Translations under genes and position numbers: made by a program | The notes under the pieces: model-generated | Database searches by the model: none | What the model was told of the DNA's origin: nothing | The model's input: only the letters and a program-made list of their open reading frames with translations | Shown here: positions 7,163 through 15,613 of the stretch, one piece after another | Layout: each line of letters starts with the position of its first letter | How positions within the stretch are numbered: the first letter of the stretch is position 1 | NCBI GenBank assembly: GCA_002344975.1 | Contig: DDUV01000119.1 | Location: forward strand, 1,102 to 28,662 | Reading direction: 5' to 3' | Source: Saprospiraceae bacterium UBA2329 | Lineage (GTDB): Bacteria > Bacteroidota > Bacteroidia > Chitinophagales > Saprospiraceae | Length of the DNA: 27,561 nt

Positions 7163-8437
7163 TTAAATAGCAGACAAGAGCGCGCCACGCGCCTCTCCAA
7201 AACCCACCCGAACGCCATTCCGCTCGCCCCAGCCGCGCAGGATGACCTCGTCGCCGTCGTTCAGAAAAGTACGGGTGGAGCCGTCGGGCAGGGCAATGGG
7301 CCGGGTGCCTTTCCACGACAGTTCCAGCATGGAGCCGTAACTGCCCGCATCGGGGCCGCTGATGGTGCCCGACGCGCACATATCGCCCACCTGAATGTTG
7401 CAGCCGTTGACGGTGTGGTGCGCCAGTTGCTGTGCCATGTTCCAGTACATGTATTTAAAATTGGACAGACACACGCGGGCCGCTTCGCCTTTTTCAGGCC
7501 GAATCCACACCTCCAGATGCAGATCGAAATTGCCGGGGCCTTCGGTCTGCAAATACGGCAGCACTTCCGGTTCCTGTTTCGGGCCGGCCACCCTGAACGG
7601 CTCCAGGGCCTCCAGCATGACCACCCAGGGCGATACGGTAGAGCCGAAGTTTTTGCCCAAAAACGGCCCCAGCGGCACATACTCCCATTGCTGAATATCG
7701 CGGGCCGACCAGTCGTTGAACAGCATCAGACCAAAAATGTAATCCTCTGCATCGGCCACCGGCACCGACTCGCCCAACTGAGTATTTTTGCCCACCACAA
7801 AGGCCATTTCCAACTCAAAATCCATGCGGGCGCTGGGGCCGAAAACGGGCACATCGGCGCCGACGGGCAAAGTCTGACCTTTGGGACGGCGTATAGGCGT
7901 GCCCGAAACGACTATGCTGGAAGCCCGCCCGTGATATCCTACGGGAAGGTGCCGCCAGTTGGGCAACAGCGGGTTTTGAGGGTCGCGGAACATGGCGCCC
8001 ACATTGGAGGCGTGTTCTATGCTGGAGTAAAAATCTGTGTAATCGCCTACGCGGAGGGGCATCAACATTTCTACTTCAGTCTGCGGAAAAAGAAAAAAAT
8101 GGGCCAATTCGCTGGCATCCCATTCATCAAAGTCGGAATCCAACAACTGAGATATCCGGTTGCGCAGGGCGCTGGTTTTGGCTTTGCCCAAGGCAATCAG
8201 ATCGTTGAGTACGGGTTGTGAAAACACAGCTCTTGGTATGTCCAAGTCGTCAAAAAAACCGTGTTCGGCCAGTACCCGAAGATCGGCGATCTGCTCTCCG
8301 ATGGCTACCACCACGCCGGGTGCATCGCCTGATTTGCGCCGGGCTATGCCGAAAGGGAGGTTTTGAATAGGAAAATCACTGCCGGAGGGTACATCCACCC
8401 AGGAACGAAGCGAAGGGTCGTTGGCTCTGATCGTCAT
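7163..8437 (-). CDS. fahA: Fumarylacetoacetase
   Basis: The 424-residue product is a full-length fumarylacetoacetate hydrolase (EC 3.7.1.2), which splits 4-fumarylacetoacetate into fumarate and acetoacetate in the last step of tyrosine and phenylalanine breakdown in the cytoplasm. All key residues known from the mammalian enzyme are present with a constant offset: metal ligands Asp135 (in GDYTDFYSS), Glu208 and Glu210 (in MDFELEMAF) and Asp242 (in LFNDWSARD), and catalytic His142 (in IEHASNVG). The N-terminal SH3-like domain covers about residues 1-120. The start at 8437 lies 25 bases after the stop of the giant adhesin gene on the same strand, with no recognisable promoter between them. No other tyrosine pathway genes are seen in the window. 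Confidence 0.96.
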   Translation of the reverse strand: MTIRANDPSLRSWVDVPSGSDFPIQNLPFGIARRKSGDAPGVVVAIGEQIADLRVLAEHGFFDDLDIPRAVFSQPVLNDLIALGKAKTSALRNRISQLLDSDFDEWDASELAHFFLFPQTEVEMLMPLRVGDYTDFYSSIEHASNVGAMFRDPQNPLLPNWRHLPVGYHGRASSIVVSGTPIRRPKGQTLPVGADVPVFGPSARMDFELEMAFVVGKNTQLGESVPVADAEDYIFGLMLFNDWSARDIQQWEYVPLGPFLGKNFGSTVSPWVVMLEALEPFRVAGPKQEPEVLPYLQTEGPGNFDLHLEVWIRPEKGEAARVCLSNFKYMYWNMAQQLAHHTVNGCNIQVGDMCASGTISGPDAGSYGSMLELSWKGTRPIALPDGSTRTFLNDGDEVILRGWGERNGVRVGFGEARGALLSAI

Positions 8438-8462
8438 TTTTATTGTTTGTTTAAAGTGTATT

Positions 8463-11400
8463 CTAATTCCTCATCAACAAACGCCGCTGCAAGATCGCGC
8501 CGCCGCCGATGATTTCCAAAACATAGGCCCCGGCCGGCAAGGATTCCAACTGCAATGCCTCTGTACCGCTGCGCTGCCCGGAACACCTGTGCATAAGCGC
8601 CAACTGCCCGCCGAGGCTGCGCACCCTGATGAGTTCGATGCCCACCGGCGACTCGTACTCCACATATACCAACCCTTTGCCTGGATTGGGATACACCCGC
8701 AGCGCCGCTCCCGGCTCAGGCTCTGCCGTATGCACCAAAATAGCGCCGGCAGTACCGATACATCCGGCAGCATCCGTCACGGTGAGAAAGTAACCGCCCG
8801 CCGGCAATTGATGAAGCGAGGAGGTCGTATCGCCGGTACTCCAAAAGTAAGTAAACGGAGCAGTACCGCCGGCAACAATGGCCGTTACGGCGCCGTTGCC
8901 CCCTGTGCTGTCGGGCGGCGTGGCGTTGATTCCCACCGAAATACCCGGCGACGTAGTGATATGAAACGGTCCAAGAACCAATTCGCAATCCACTGCATCT
9001 GTGACGGTAACGTAATACTCGCCCGGCGCAAGGCCTCCGATGGAATCCCCGGATGAGCCGTTGCTCCAATCGAAACGGTACGGCGGCGCTCCGCCTTCTA
9101 CGCCTACCCGAACAAAACCCGTGCCCGAACAAAGCGGCCCGGAAATGGCAAATGCCGTGTCCACTTCCACCAATGGCTCATACATCTGCGAGACCGGCTG
9201 CTGTGGCAAAACGGCCGTACAACCATTGGCATCCGTAGCCAGGCCGCTGTATATGCCAGGCCCTACGCCCCTGAGGTCTTCCTCTGTACCGACAAGGTTG
9301 CCTGCCTCGTCCGTCCAGCGATAAACATAAGGCGGCGTTCCTCCAAAAGTACCCGCCATCACCGCGCCGTTGTTGCTGCCTGCACAAAGCTCGTCTATGA
9401 TGACGGTGCGAACGTAGGAAAGCGGCGCGGGGGAGGTAATGCTCAGCGGCCCGGCCACTTTGGTGCAACCCGTCTGCAGGTCGGTGACGGTGACGCGATA
9501 ATTGCTACCCGGATTCAGCCCGGAAATCTCGGCGCTGTCGGCGGTAGTGGTAATGATCTGGTTGTTGCTGAAATGATAGCGGTACATAGAACTGCCGCCC
9601 GAAATGCGCACTTTGAGCCGCCCGTTCTGCGCTCCAAAACAAGTGAGGGGCGTTGCCGCAAACGAAACCAAAGCGAGCGGCTGAATTTGCTCGCGCACCT
9701 TGATGGCGGTAATTACTTTGGAACAATTATTGGCATCGGTGACGGTGAGGGCGTAGTCTCCCGGCGCGGCGTTCATGATGATGGCCGTGGTGTCGCCATT
9801 GCTCCACACATAGCGGTAAGGTTGAATGCCGCCTGTGACCGTTGCCTGCAAGCGCGTAACGATGAGCGACTGACAATCACCACTTTGTGTCAATGCGATT
9901 TGCACATTCAAAGGCGGCGGCGCGGGCAGTACGATGGTAGTATCCACCGGACAACCTCTGGCGTCGGTGGCCTGCAAAAAATAGCTGCCCGTAGGAATGT
10001 CGTACAAACTGGGGTTGCTGTACGGCGCCGTTCCGCCATCAATAACAACCTCTATATAGCCGCTCGAATCATCGTGACACAGCACCGTACCCATTCCGAT
10101 AACGGTCATTTCCAAAGGCTCCGGATTGGGCAGTTCTATAAGGGGCGAAACGTAACGGCATCCTAAGGCATCGGTGATGGTCAGCGCATAATCGCCTGCC
10201 GGCACTCCTATGAGGTCTTCATCATGGCTGCCGTTGCTCCAAAGGAAGTTGTAGGGCTGCTGCCCGGCCTGCGTCAGGGTCACATCTATAACCCCGTCCA
10301 AGCCGTTGAAACAAGCCGGAGGTAGTATATTTTTCTGAACATCAAATACTTGCACTGCCGTCAGCACAATGCTGGTATCGTAAGAACAGCCCCTGCCATC
10401 AAGGATATTGACCTGATAATTACCCACGCCCAACTGCGCTCTGTTCGGGCTTTGACTGCCGCTATCTTGCCAAACAAACGAAAACGGCCCGGTTCCCGAA
10501 GGCGTCAATGAGATGCTGCCGTTGGTCTGCCCGACACAAGACGGCGCCGTCGTTGCTATCCCCAATTGTAGCTGCGACAGGGAGTTCAGCTCAAAATGGC
10601 GCACAATAGCCGGGCATTGCCGGGCATCGGTCATGGTAACGGAATAGCTGCCGGGTTCCAAACCGGAAATCTGCGGAGTGAACATTCCGTTGCTCCAAAT
10701 ATAGGTGTAAGGCTCCGTTCCGCCGCTGCCCGATACCGAGATAAGGCCATCGTTGCTGCCCCGGCACTCCGGTTGCACCACGCCCAATGTACTGAGCGCG
10801 AGCGGCGCGGGTTCGGGCAGAAAAATGTTTCTCAACTGTTGGCAGCCGTTCAGATCGGTGACGGTCACGCGATGGAAACCGGAAGGCGTTTGGAACAAAA
10901 CCGGCGAGGATGCCCCATTTGGCCAGGCATAATGATATGGCCCGGTTCCGCCGGTTCCGCTTACGCGAATGAGGCCGTTGTTGTACCCGAAACAGGACGG
11001 GCTTTGCAGCGAATCTATCTGCACTTGCAAGGGGGCGGGCGCGGCTAAGGTATAAGTTTGTACCGCCACACAGCCCCGCGAGTCCGTCACAGTTACGGTA
11101 TAAACGCCGGCAGCCAATCCCGTTGCGTCGCGGCTGTTGGCGCCGTGGCTCCAGGCATATTGATAGCCGGGGCTGCCTCCAAAAACGGAAAGGCGTATGG
11201 CGCCGTTGCTGCTGTTGTGGCAAGACGGCATCTGGAATTGAGGTATGATTTTGATGGAATCGGGTTCGGGAACGAAGAGGTCGTTCAAAACCGTCTGGCA
11301 ATTTCCGGAGGTGATGGTGACGGAGTACATTCCGCCTGAAAGCCCTGAAATGCAAGCACTTGTAGCGCCGCCTTCCCACAAATACTGCGGAGCGTCGCCG

Positions 11401-14174
11401 CTCACATTCAGACAAATTGCCCCGTTGTTCGCGCCCCGGCAAGTCACCGGGGTGATCGTCGGAGGCAACACCACCGCGTCGGGGCCGTTGACAAACACCT
11501 GCCGCAGGATGAAGGGGCAGGGCGGGTTGGAACCATCCGTCACCGTCACCCGATAAACGCCTTGCGGCAAACCGGTAATGGTATAAGCGCCGGGAATCCC
11601 GTTTGCGCTGCCCGTCACGCCGTTGGTGCTGCTCCATTGGTAGCTGAAGGGCGGCAAACCGTTGAGTGGTTGTAAAAATATTTGCCCGTCGGCGCCGCCG
11701 CAACTGCTCACATGCGTCACGGCGCGTTGTAGCGAGTCAATGCTGTTGGTGGTTCTTACCAATACCTGATCGCTGACCGAGCAGCCCGCCGCGTCGGTCA
11801 CGGTGATTCCGTAAGCGTCCAAAGCGCCCGGTACAGCCCCCGCCGCCACGGTGATGTTGGGGGTTTGATTGCCGTTTTGCCACAAAAAGCTGTACCCGCC
11901 GGCGCCGCCCGCAGCGGTAGCCGTCACCAACTGAATGCCGTCTTTACAAAGAGAAAAAGAGTCGGCGGGGCTGAAACTCAAAGACGGCACAGGCCGCATC
12001 ATTACATCAAAATAGCCCTCGTCGGAGCAGCCGCCCTGAGCTGTGGCGAGAAAATAAATCCGTTGATTTTGAACAGGTTGTATCATTAAAGACGCCAATT
12101 GGTTGGAAACTGTGGCGGGTGTTCCCGAATGATACGTCACAGCGGCGCCGGTAAGTCGGAGGTCATTGACGGGCACCTCGGTCAGGTTCAGGGTTTGACC
12201 GGGACATATCTCAACCGGGGCATTGGGCGCTATGTCGGGCACGGGATAAACCACCACCGCTACCTGCCTGCGAACGACCGAGAGACAGGGCGGCGCAAAT
12301 TCTTCCACATAGAAATAATGCGTCACCGGCGCGGGGGAATTATTGGGCGGCACAGCCACCGAGATGCAAGTGCCGAACTCAATAAAGTCATCATAACCTA
12401 CGGGCGATGCATACCACAACAGGATGCCGCCGTAAGCGCCCTGTGCACACAATTGCACGGGTTGGCCCGAACAGATTTCTACGTTTTGCGCCGTCGGTGC
12501 GGGCAGGTCGTTGTCGTCGGCCAGGCCGTTGCAGTTGTCGTCAATGTTGTTGCAGGGTATTTCCGGTCTGCCGGGATTTATCATCCCGCCTGTAGCGGGG
12601 TCGTCGTTGCAGTCGCCACCTTGTAAAACAAAGCCCGGCGGAGGGGTAGGATTACAACTTTGCACTGCGGCATTGCTGCGCCCATAGCCGTCGCCGTCGC
12701 CGTCGGGGTAATATACAAAGGAACCCGAGCCGAGGTCTTCCGAGCCGTGAAACACGATTTGATCCAAAGCAATATCGCCCAGCGAACCGTTGCCGCCGGT
12801 GGCTATGAAGCGGAATTTGAGCACCGCCCCTTCCGGGTAAGTCCCCAGCCCGATGTATGCTTTTTTCCAACCATTACCCTGACTGCCAGTGCGTTGCCAC
12901 AGCGTGTTCCATGAAAAGCCGCCATCGCTCGACACTTGCAATTGCAGGGTATTGATGTTGACGCCCCACATGTGATAGGCAAAAGACAGATGGCAGGTAT
13001 CTGTATTGAACTTGCGGAGCCGAACGCAATTGGATTCCAGAATGGCGCGCTTGCCATTGGTGCATAACACCCCCGATGTTTCGATGTAAACGTACCTGCC
13101 TGCGTCGTTGAAACCTGCAAGCGGGCCGGTATTGGGCGTCGGCGTTGCTCCTTGATACACTAACCAGTCGAAGTCGTCGCTACCGGCATTGCGCCAAAAA
13201 CCGTTTATGTTGCACACTGCTCCACAATTAGGAAAACAAGGCGTCGCCGCGTCGAATGTTTCAACGATGGTGGTAGGAGGCGGTTGGCAACCGGTTCGTA
13301 CTCTGATGGGGCAGCCGTTGCCCGAAAATCCACCGCCAACGCAAAACCTGCGGATGTAAATATCGTACTCCGTGTCAGGGAGGAGGTCCATCAGCGGGTA
13401 AGGCGGACAGATGATGACGGCCTCCGTTTGGCCTTCTCCGCCATCGGCGCCCGTACCCGGCACAAATCCCGGCGCTCCATATTCGATGATGAAATTATTG
13501 CAATCTCCAACGGGCGACCAATCCAGCACTACGGTTGTGGAGTCCACGCTCAATACCTGTTTTTGTTGAATAGGCAGGCAGGAAACCGGCTCAAAAACCA
13601 ACTCCACATACTGCAAAGAGCCTACGTCGTTGGGCACATCGTCGCAGATGCGCAAGAGCCAGGTACCATTGGGCGCGGTGATGCTGTCGTTGAAGCCCAA
13701 CAGGCTTTGAATGGGAAGATAGGCTTGGTCTGTATATGGAGGCGCTCCTGCAGAAATGGGCGTACAAGCGCCGGCGCTGAACGTGGCAAATTGCATACAC
13801 GACACATCCACGGGGTTGCCTATGTGATCGCCGCTGCCGCCCTGATTGGCGATGAGCAACACTTCGCGGCCTCCGGGAGAAACCAACGACAAATTCATGT
13901 CGCTCATCCAGGTATGCTCCAGAATGATGCGCACTTCTTTGAGATATACGTCAATGCCGAGCGCGGTGCCTGGTTGGCCGACGACCTGAATGCCTATCTC
14001 ATCGGGTTGGTAAATGTTGGGGTTGTTTTCGGGGCAGTTATTGTCGGAAAGTAAAATTTGCAGGCCGCAATTGGACGGATTGGAAACGGAAACAGGCTGC
14101 CCTTGTGCCACATACACAAAACACAAACAACAGAAAATCAATGATATCAGGTGTGTAAATTTTCTCATCGTCAA
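8463..14174 (-). CDS. Giant secreted multidomain adhesin with SprB repeats and T9SS type A tail
   Basis: The 1903-residue product has a signal peptide (to about residue 25, ending VAQGQP). Domains in order: a proprotein-convertase P-like domain (about 45-200); a fibronectin type III-like domain (about 205-290); a MAM/jelly-roll-like domain (about 300-485); a MopE-type calcium/copper-binding motif (about 488-555) with DGDGDGYG and NIDDNCNGLADDND; two Ig-like domains (about 556-735); about 13-14 SprB-type repeats of 60-80 residues (about 740-1820), most ending in YxVTVTDAxGC; and a type A T9SS sorting tail (from about 1825, RVYPNPGKG). It should be exported by T9SS and act outside the cell in adhesion, gliding or particle binding. 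The reading frame is unbroken. A strong -7 box lies at 14256-14263. The partial adhesin at 1-976 shares the SprB repeats but carries the other sorting type. Confidence 0.92.
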   Translation of the reverse strand: MTMRKFTHLISLIFCCLCFVYVAQGQPVSVSNPSNCGLQILLSDNNCPENNPNIYQPDEIGIQVVGQPGTALGIDVYLKEVRIILEHTWMSDMNLSLVSPGGREVLLIANQGGSGDHIGNPVDVSCMQFATFSAGACTPISAGAPPYTDQAYLPIQSLLGFNDSITAPNGTWLLRICDDVPNDVGSLQYVELVFEPVSCLPIQQKQVLSVDSTTVVLDWSPVGDCNNFIIEYGAPGFVPGTGADGGEGQTEAVIICPPYPLMDLLPDTEYDIYIRRFCVGGGFSGNGCPIRVRTGCQPPPTTIVETFDAATPCFPNCGAVCNINGFWRNAGSDDFDWLVYQGATPTPNTGPLAGFNDAGRYVYIETSGVLCTNGKRAILESNCVRLRKFNTDTCHLSFAYHMWGVNINTLQLQVSSDGGFSWNTLWQRTGSQGNGWKKAYIGLGTYPEGAVLKFRFIATGGNGSLGDIALDQIVFHGSEDLGSGSFVYYPDGDGDGYGRSNAAVQSCNPTPPPGFVLQGGDCNDDPATGGMINPGRPEIPCNNIDDNCNGLADDNDLPAPTAQNVEICSGQPVQLCAQGAYGGILLWYASPVGYDDFIEFGTCISVAVPPNNSPAPVTHYFYVEEFAPPCLSVVRRQVAVVVYPVPDIAPNAPVEICPGQTLNLTEVPVNDLRLTGAAVTYHSGTPATVSNQLASLMIQPVQNQRIYFLATAQGGCSDEGYFDVMMRPVPSLSFSPADSFSLCKDGIQLVTATAAGGAGGYSFLWQNGNQTPNITVAAGAVPGALDAYGITVTDAAGCSVSDQVLVRTTNSIDSLQRAVTHVSSCGGADGQIFLQPLNGLPPFSYQWSSTNGVTGSANGIPGAYTITGLPQGVYRVTVTDGSNPPCPFILRQVFVNGPDAVVLPPTITPVTCRGANNGAICLNVSGDAPQYLWEGGATSACISGLSGGMYSVTITSGNCQTVLNDLFVPEPDSIKIIPQFQMPSCHNSSNGAIRLSVFGGSPGYQYAWSHGANSRDATGLAAGVYTVTVTDSRGCVAVQTYTLAAPAPLQVQIDSLQSPSCFGYNNGLIRVSGTGGTGPYHYAWPNGASSPVLFQTPSGFHRVTVTDLNGCQQLRNIFLPEPAPLALSTLGVVQPECRGSNDGLISVSGSGGTEPYTYIWSNGMFTPQISGLEPGSYSVTMTDARQCPAIVRHFELNSLSQLQLGIATTAPSCVGQTNGSISLTPSGTGPFSFVWQDSGSQSPNRAQLGVGNYQVNILDGRGCSYDTSIVLTAVQVFDVQKNILPPACFNGLDGVIDVTLTQAGQQPYNFLWSNGSHDEDLIGVPAGDYALTITDALGCRYVSPLIELPNPEPLEMTVIGMGTVLCHDDSSGYIEVVIDGGTAPYSNPSLYDIPTGSYFLQATDARGCPVDTTIVLPAPPPLNVQIALTQSGDCQSLIVTRLQATVTGGIQPYRYVWSNGDTTAIIMNAAPGDYALTVTDANNCSKVITAIKVREQIQPLALVSFAATPLTCFGAQNGRLKVRISGGSSMYRYHFSNNQIITTTADSAEISGLNPGSNYRVTVTDLQTGCTKVAGPLSITSPAPLSYVRTVIIDELCAGSNNGAVMAGTFGGTPPYVYRWTDEAGNLVGTEEDLRGVGPGIYSGLATDANGCTAVLPQQPVSQMYEPLVEVDTAFAISGPLCSGTGFVRVGVEGGAPPYRFDWSNGSSGDSIGGLAPGEYYVTVTDAVDCELVLGPFHITTSPGISVGINATPPDSTGGNGAVTAIVAGGTAPFTYFWSTGDTTSSLHQLPAGGYFLTVTDAAGCIGTAGAILVHTAEPEPGAALRVYPNPGKGLVYVEYESPVGIELIRVRSLGGQLALMHRCSGQRSGTEALQLESLPAGAYVLEIIGGGAILQRRLLMRN

Positions 14175-14255
14175 AGTGTTTTCTCAGGTTTTTGGGTATA
14201 TCTCATTCAACATGTCAGTCCCCGGATGCCCCCGAGGCAAAGGCTTTTCGTCTGG

Positions 14256-14263
14256 CAAAGATA
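14256..14263 (-). promoter_or_regulatory. Candidate -7 box (TATCTTTG) for the giant adhesin gene
   Basis: An exact TAnnTTTG match on the minus strand, 81 bases upstream of the adhesin ATG and past the stop of the MFS gene. No clear TTG is found at the usual spacing. The position in a 139-base gap between two genes supports an independent transcription start for the adhesin. Confidence 0.55.
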
Positions 14264-14313
14264 GCAACCTGCCTCAAACGAAGTACCATCTTAACGTTCG
14301 TTTTACTGCACGC

Positions 14314-15549
14314 TCACCCCTTTGCCAAGGCTCTGTCCCGTTTCCGCACCGCTTTAGTAATGCCCCAAAACAGCAGCGCGCAGATCACCATCGAAGTGGC
14401 TACCACCCAGCCGAGTAAGGGGTAGTTTTCCAGCATCCCGCTCTCCGTCTGATGTATAATCAGCCCGGCGGTGGCAGAGGCAATACCGCCCGATATTTGC
14501 GCCACCGATGAGTTGACCCCCATAAATGCGCCTCTGTCGGCAGTCGTCGGCACAGAGGTAACAAGCGTAGATGACGAAATCATACGCGCCGTTATTCCCA
14601 CAAACAAAACAGCATTGAGCACAATGAGCGCCCACAACGGCGTGATTCCCAGGTGGGTATAAACAAGCACCAGCACTATACTCAAAATGGTGCCCGCCAG
14701 AAAAAGCGGCATGGGGCTGTAGCGATCTGTGAGCTTGCCGATCAGCGGCCCGGCGATCATGGAAACAACGCCGGTGGCGAGGTAGATAACAGGAAGGTCG
14801 TCCATGCCGATGCCGAGGTTATTGACGGCAAAGGCCGCTCCGAAGGGCATGAGCATAAAACCGCCGGTGGCCAGCAAGGTGGTAGCAGCAAATGCCCTGA
14901 GATAGAAGGGTTTGGATACAGTGGCCAACAGGTGCCCGGCAGCCGACTGCTTTTTTTGCAAAGCCAAGTGCGCGTTGACGGGCCTCATGCGCATGGCGAT
15001 GACGAACCACAAAGGCGTAGCCACCACTACAATCATCAAAAACGGCGCGTGCCAGTCCCAAATATTCGACAAGTACAAGCCCACCGGCAGCCCCAATACC
15101 TGGCTGACGGCGAAGGCCATTTGTACAAATCCCATCACGCGGCCACGCTGCTGCACCTCAAACAAATCGGTGATGATGGCAAAACTGACAGACCCGATAA
15201 CGCCGCCAAACAAGCCCGTGACGATGCGCGCACCCAACAAAAACGGATAGTTGGGGGCCAAACCGCACAGCAGGGTACCGATGAGAAAACCAGCCATAAA
15301 AAACAAAAGCAGCCTTTTGCGGTCAAATTTGTCGGCAAAACCGGCCGCCAGCAATCCCGATGCTCCCGCGCTGAACGCATACGCCGAAACGACGAGGCCA
15401 AACTGGGTCGGATTAATCTTCAGGCTGGGCATCAACTGAGCGCTCAGCGGCGACATCACCATGAAATCCAGCACAATAGCAAATTGTAACAGCGCCAGCG
15501 TACCAATGATGAATATCTGGTAAGAGGTGAAACGGGTATCTTGTGTCAT
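14314..15549 (-). CDS. Major facilitator superfamily transporter, drug-exporter-like
   Basis: The 411-residue product is a typical 12-helix inner-membrane MFS protein. Helix 1 is at about 12-35, and the loop between helices 2 and 3 carries the MFS signature-like GFADKFDRKRLLL. A second equivalent appears at the start of the C-terminal half (LIGKLTDRYSPMPLF). The size and the LDFMVMSPLSAQLMPSL segment after helix 1 fit the DHA1 group of proton-driven exporters (AraJ/YdhP-like). The substrate is unknown. The gene lies 64 bases downstream of the AAA/PD-(D/E)XK gene on the same strand and may share its transcript. A function in export of antibiotics or sugars would be a guess. Confidence 0.9.
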   Translation of the reverse strand: MTQDTRFTSYQIFIIGTLALLQFAIVLDFMVMSPLSAQLMPSLKINPTQFGLVVSAYAFSAGASGLLAAGFADKFDRKRLLLFFMAGFLIGTLLCGLAPNYPFLLGARIVTGLFGGVIGSVSFAIITDLFEVQQRGRVMGFVQMAFAVSQVLGLPVGLYLSNIWDWHAPFLMIVVVATPLWFVIAMRMRPVNAHLALQKKQSAAGHLLATVSKPFYLRAFAATTLLATGGFMLMPFGAAFAVNNLGIGMDDLPVIYLATGVVSMIAGPLIGKLTDRYSPMPLFLAGTILSIVLVLVYTHLGITPLWALIVLNAVLFVGITARMISSSTLVTSVPTTADRGAFMGVNSSVAQISGGIASATAGLIIHQTESGMLENYPLLGWVVATSMVICALLFWGITKAVRKRDRALAKG

Positions 15550-15613
15550 AAAAAATCGGGTGCTCTGAATGTTGGAATATGATACGTTCGGGGCCGGAAA
15601 TCGGTTCTTCGCT

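Noticed and set aside
10591..11703. Minus-strand 370-codon open frame inside the giant adhesin
   Set aside because: Out-of-frame reading of repeats; the 1903-codon frame is continuous and has clear domains.
14653..15489. Plus-strand 278-codon open frame
   Set aside because: Antisense of the MFS transporter; its product is rich in His, Gln and Arg without any fold-like pattern.
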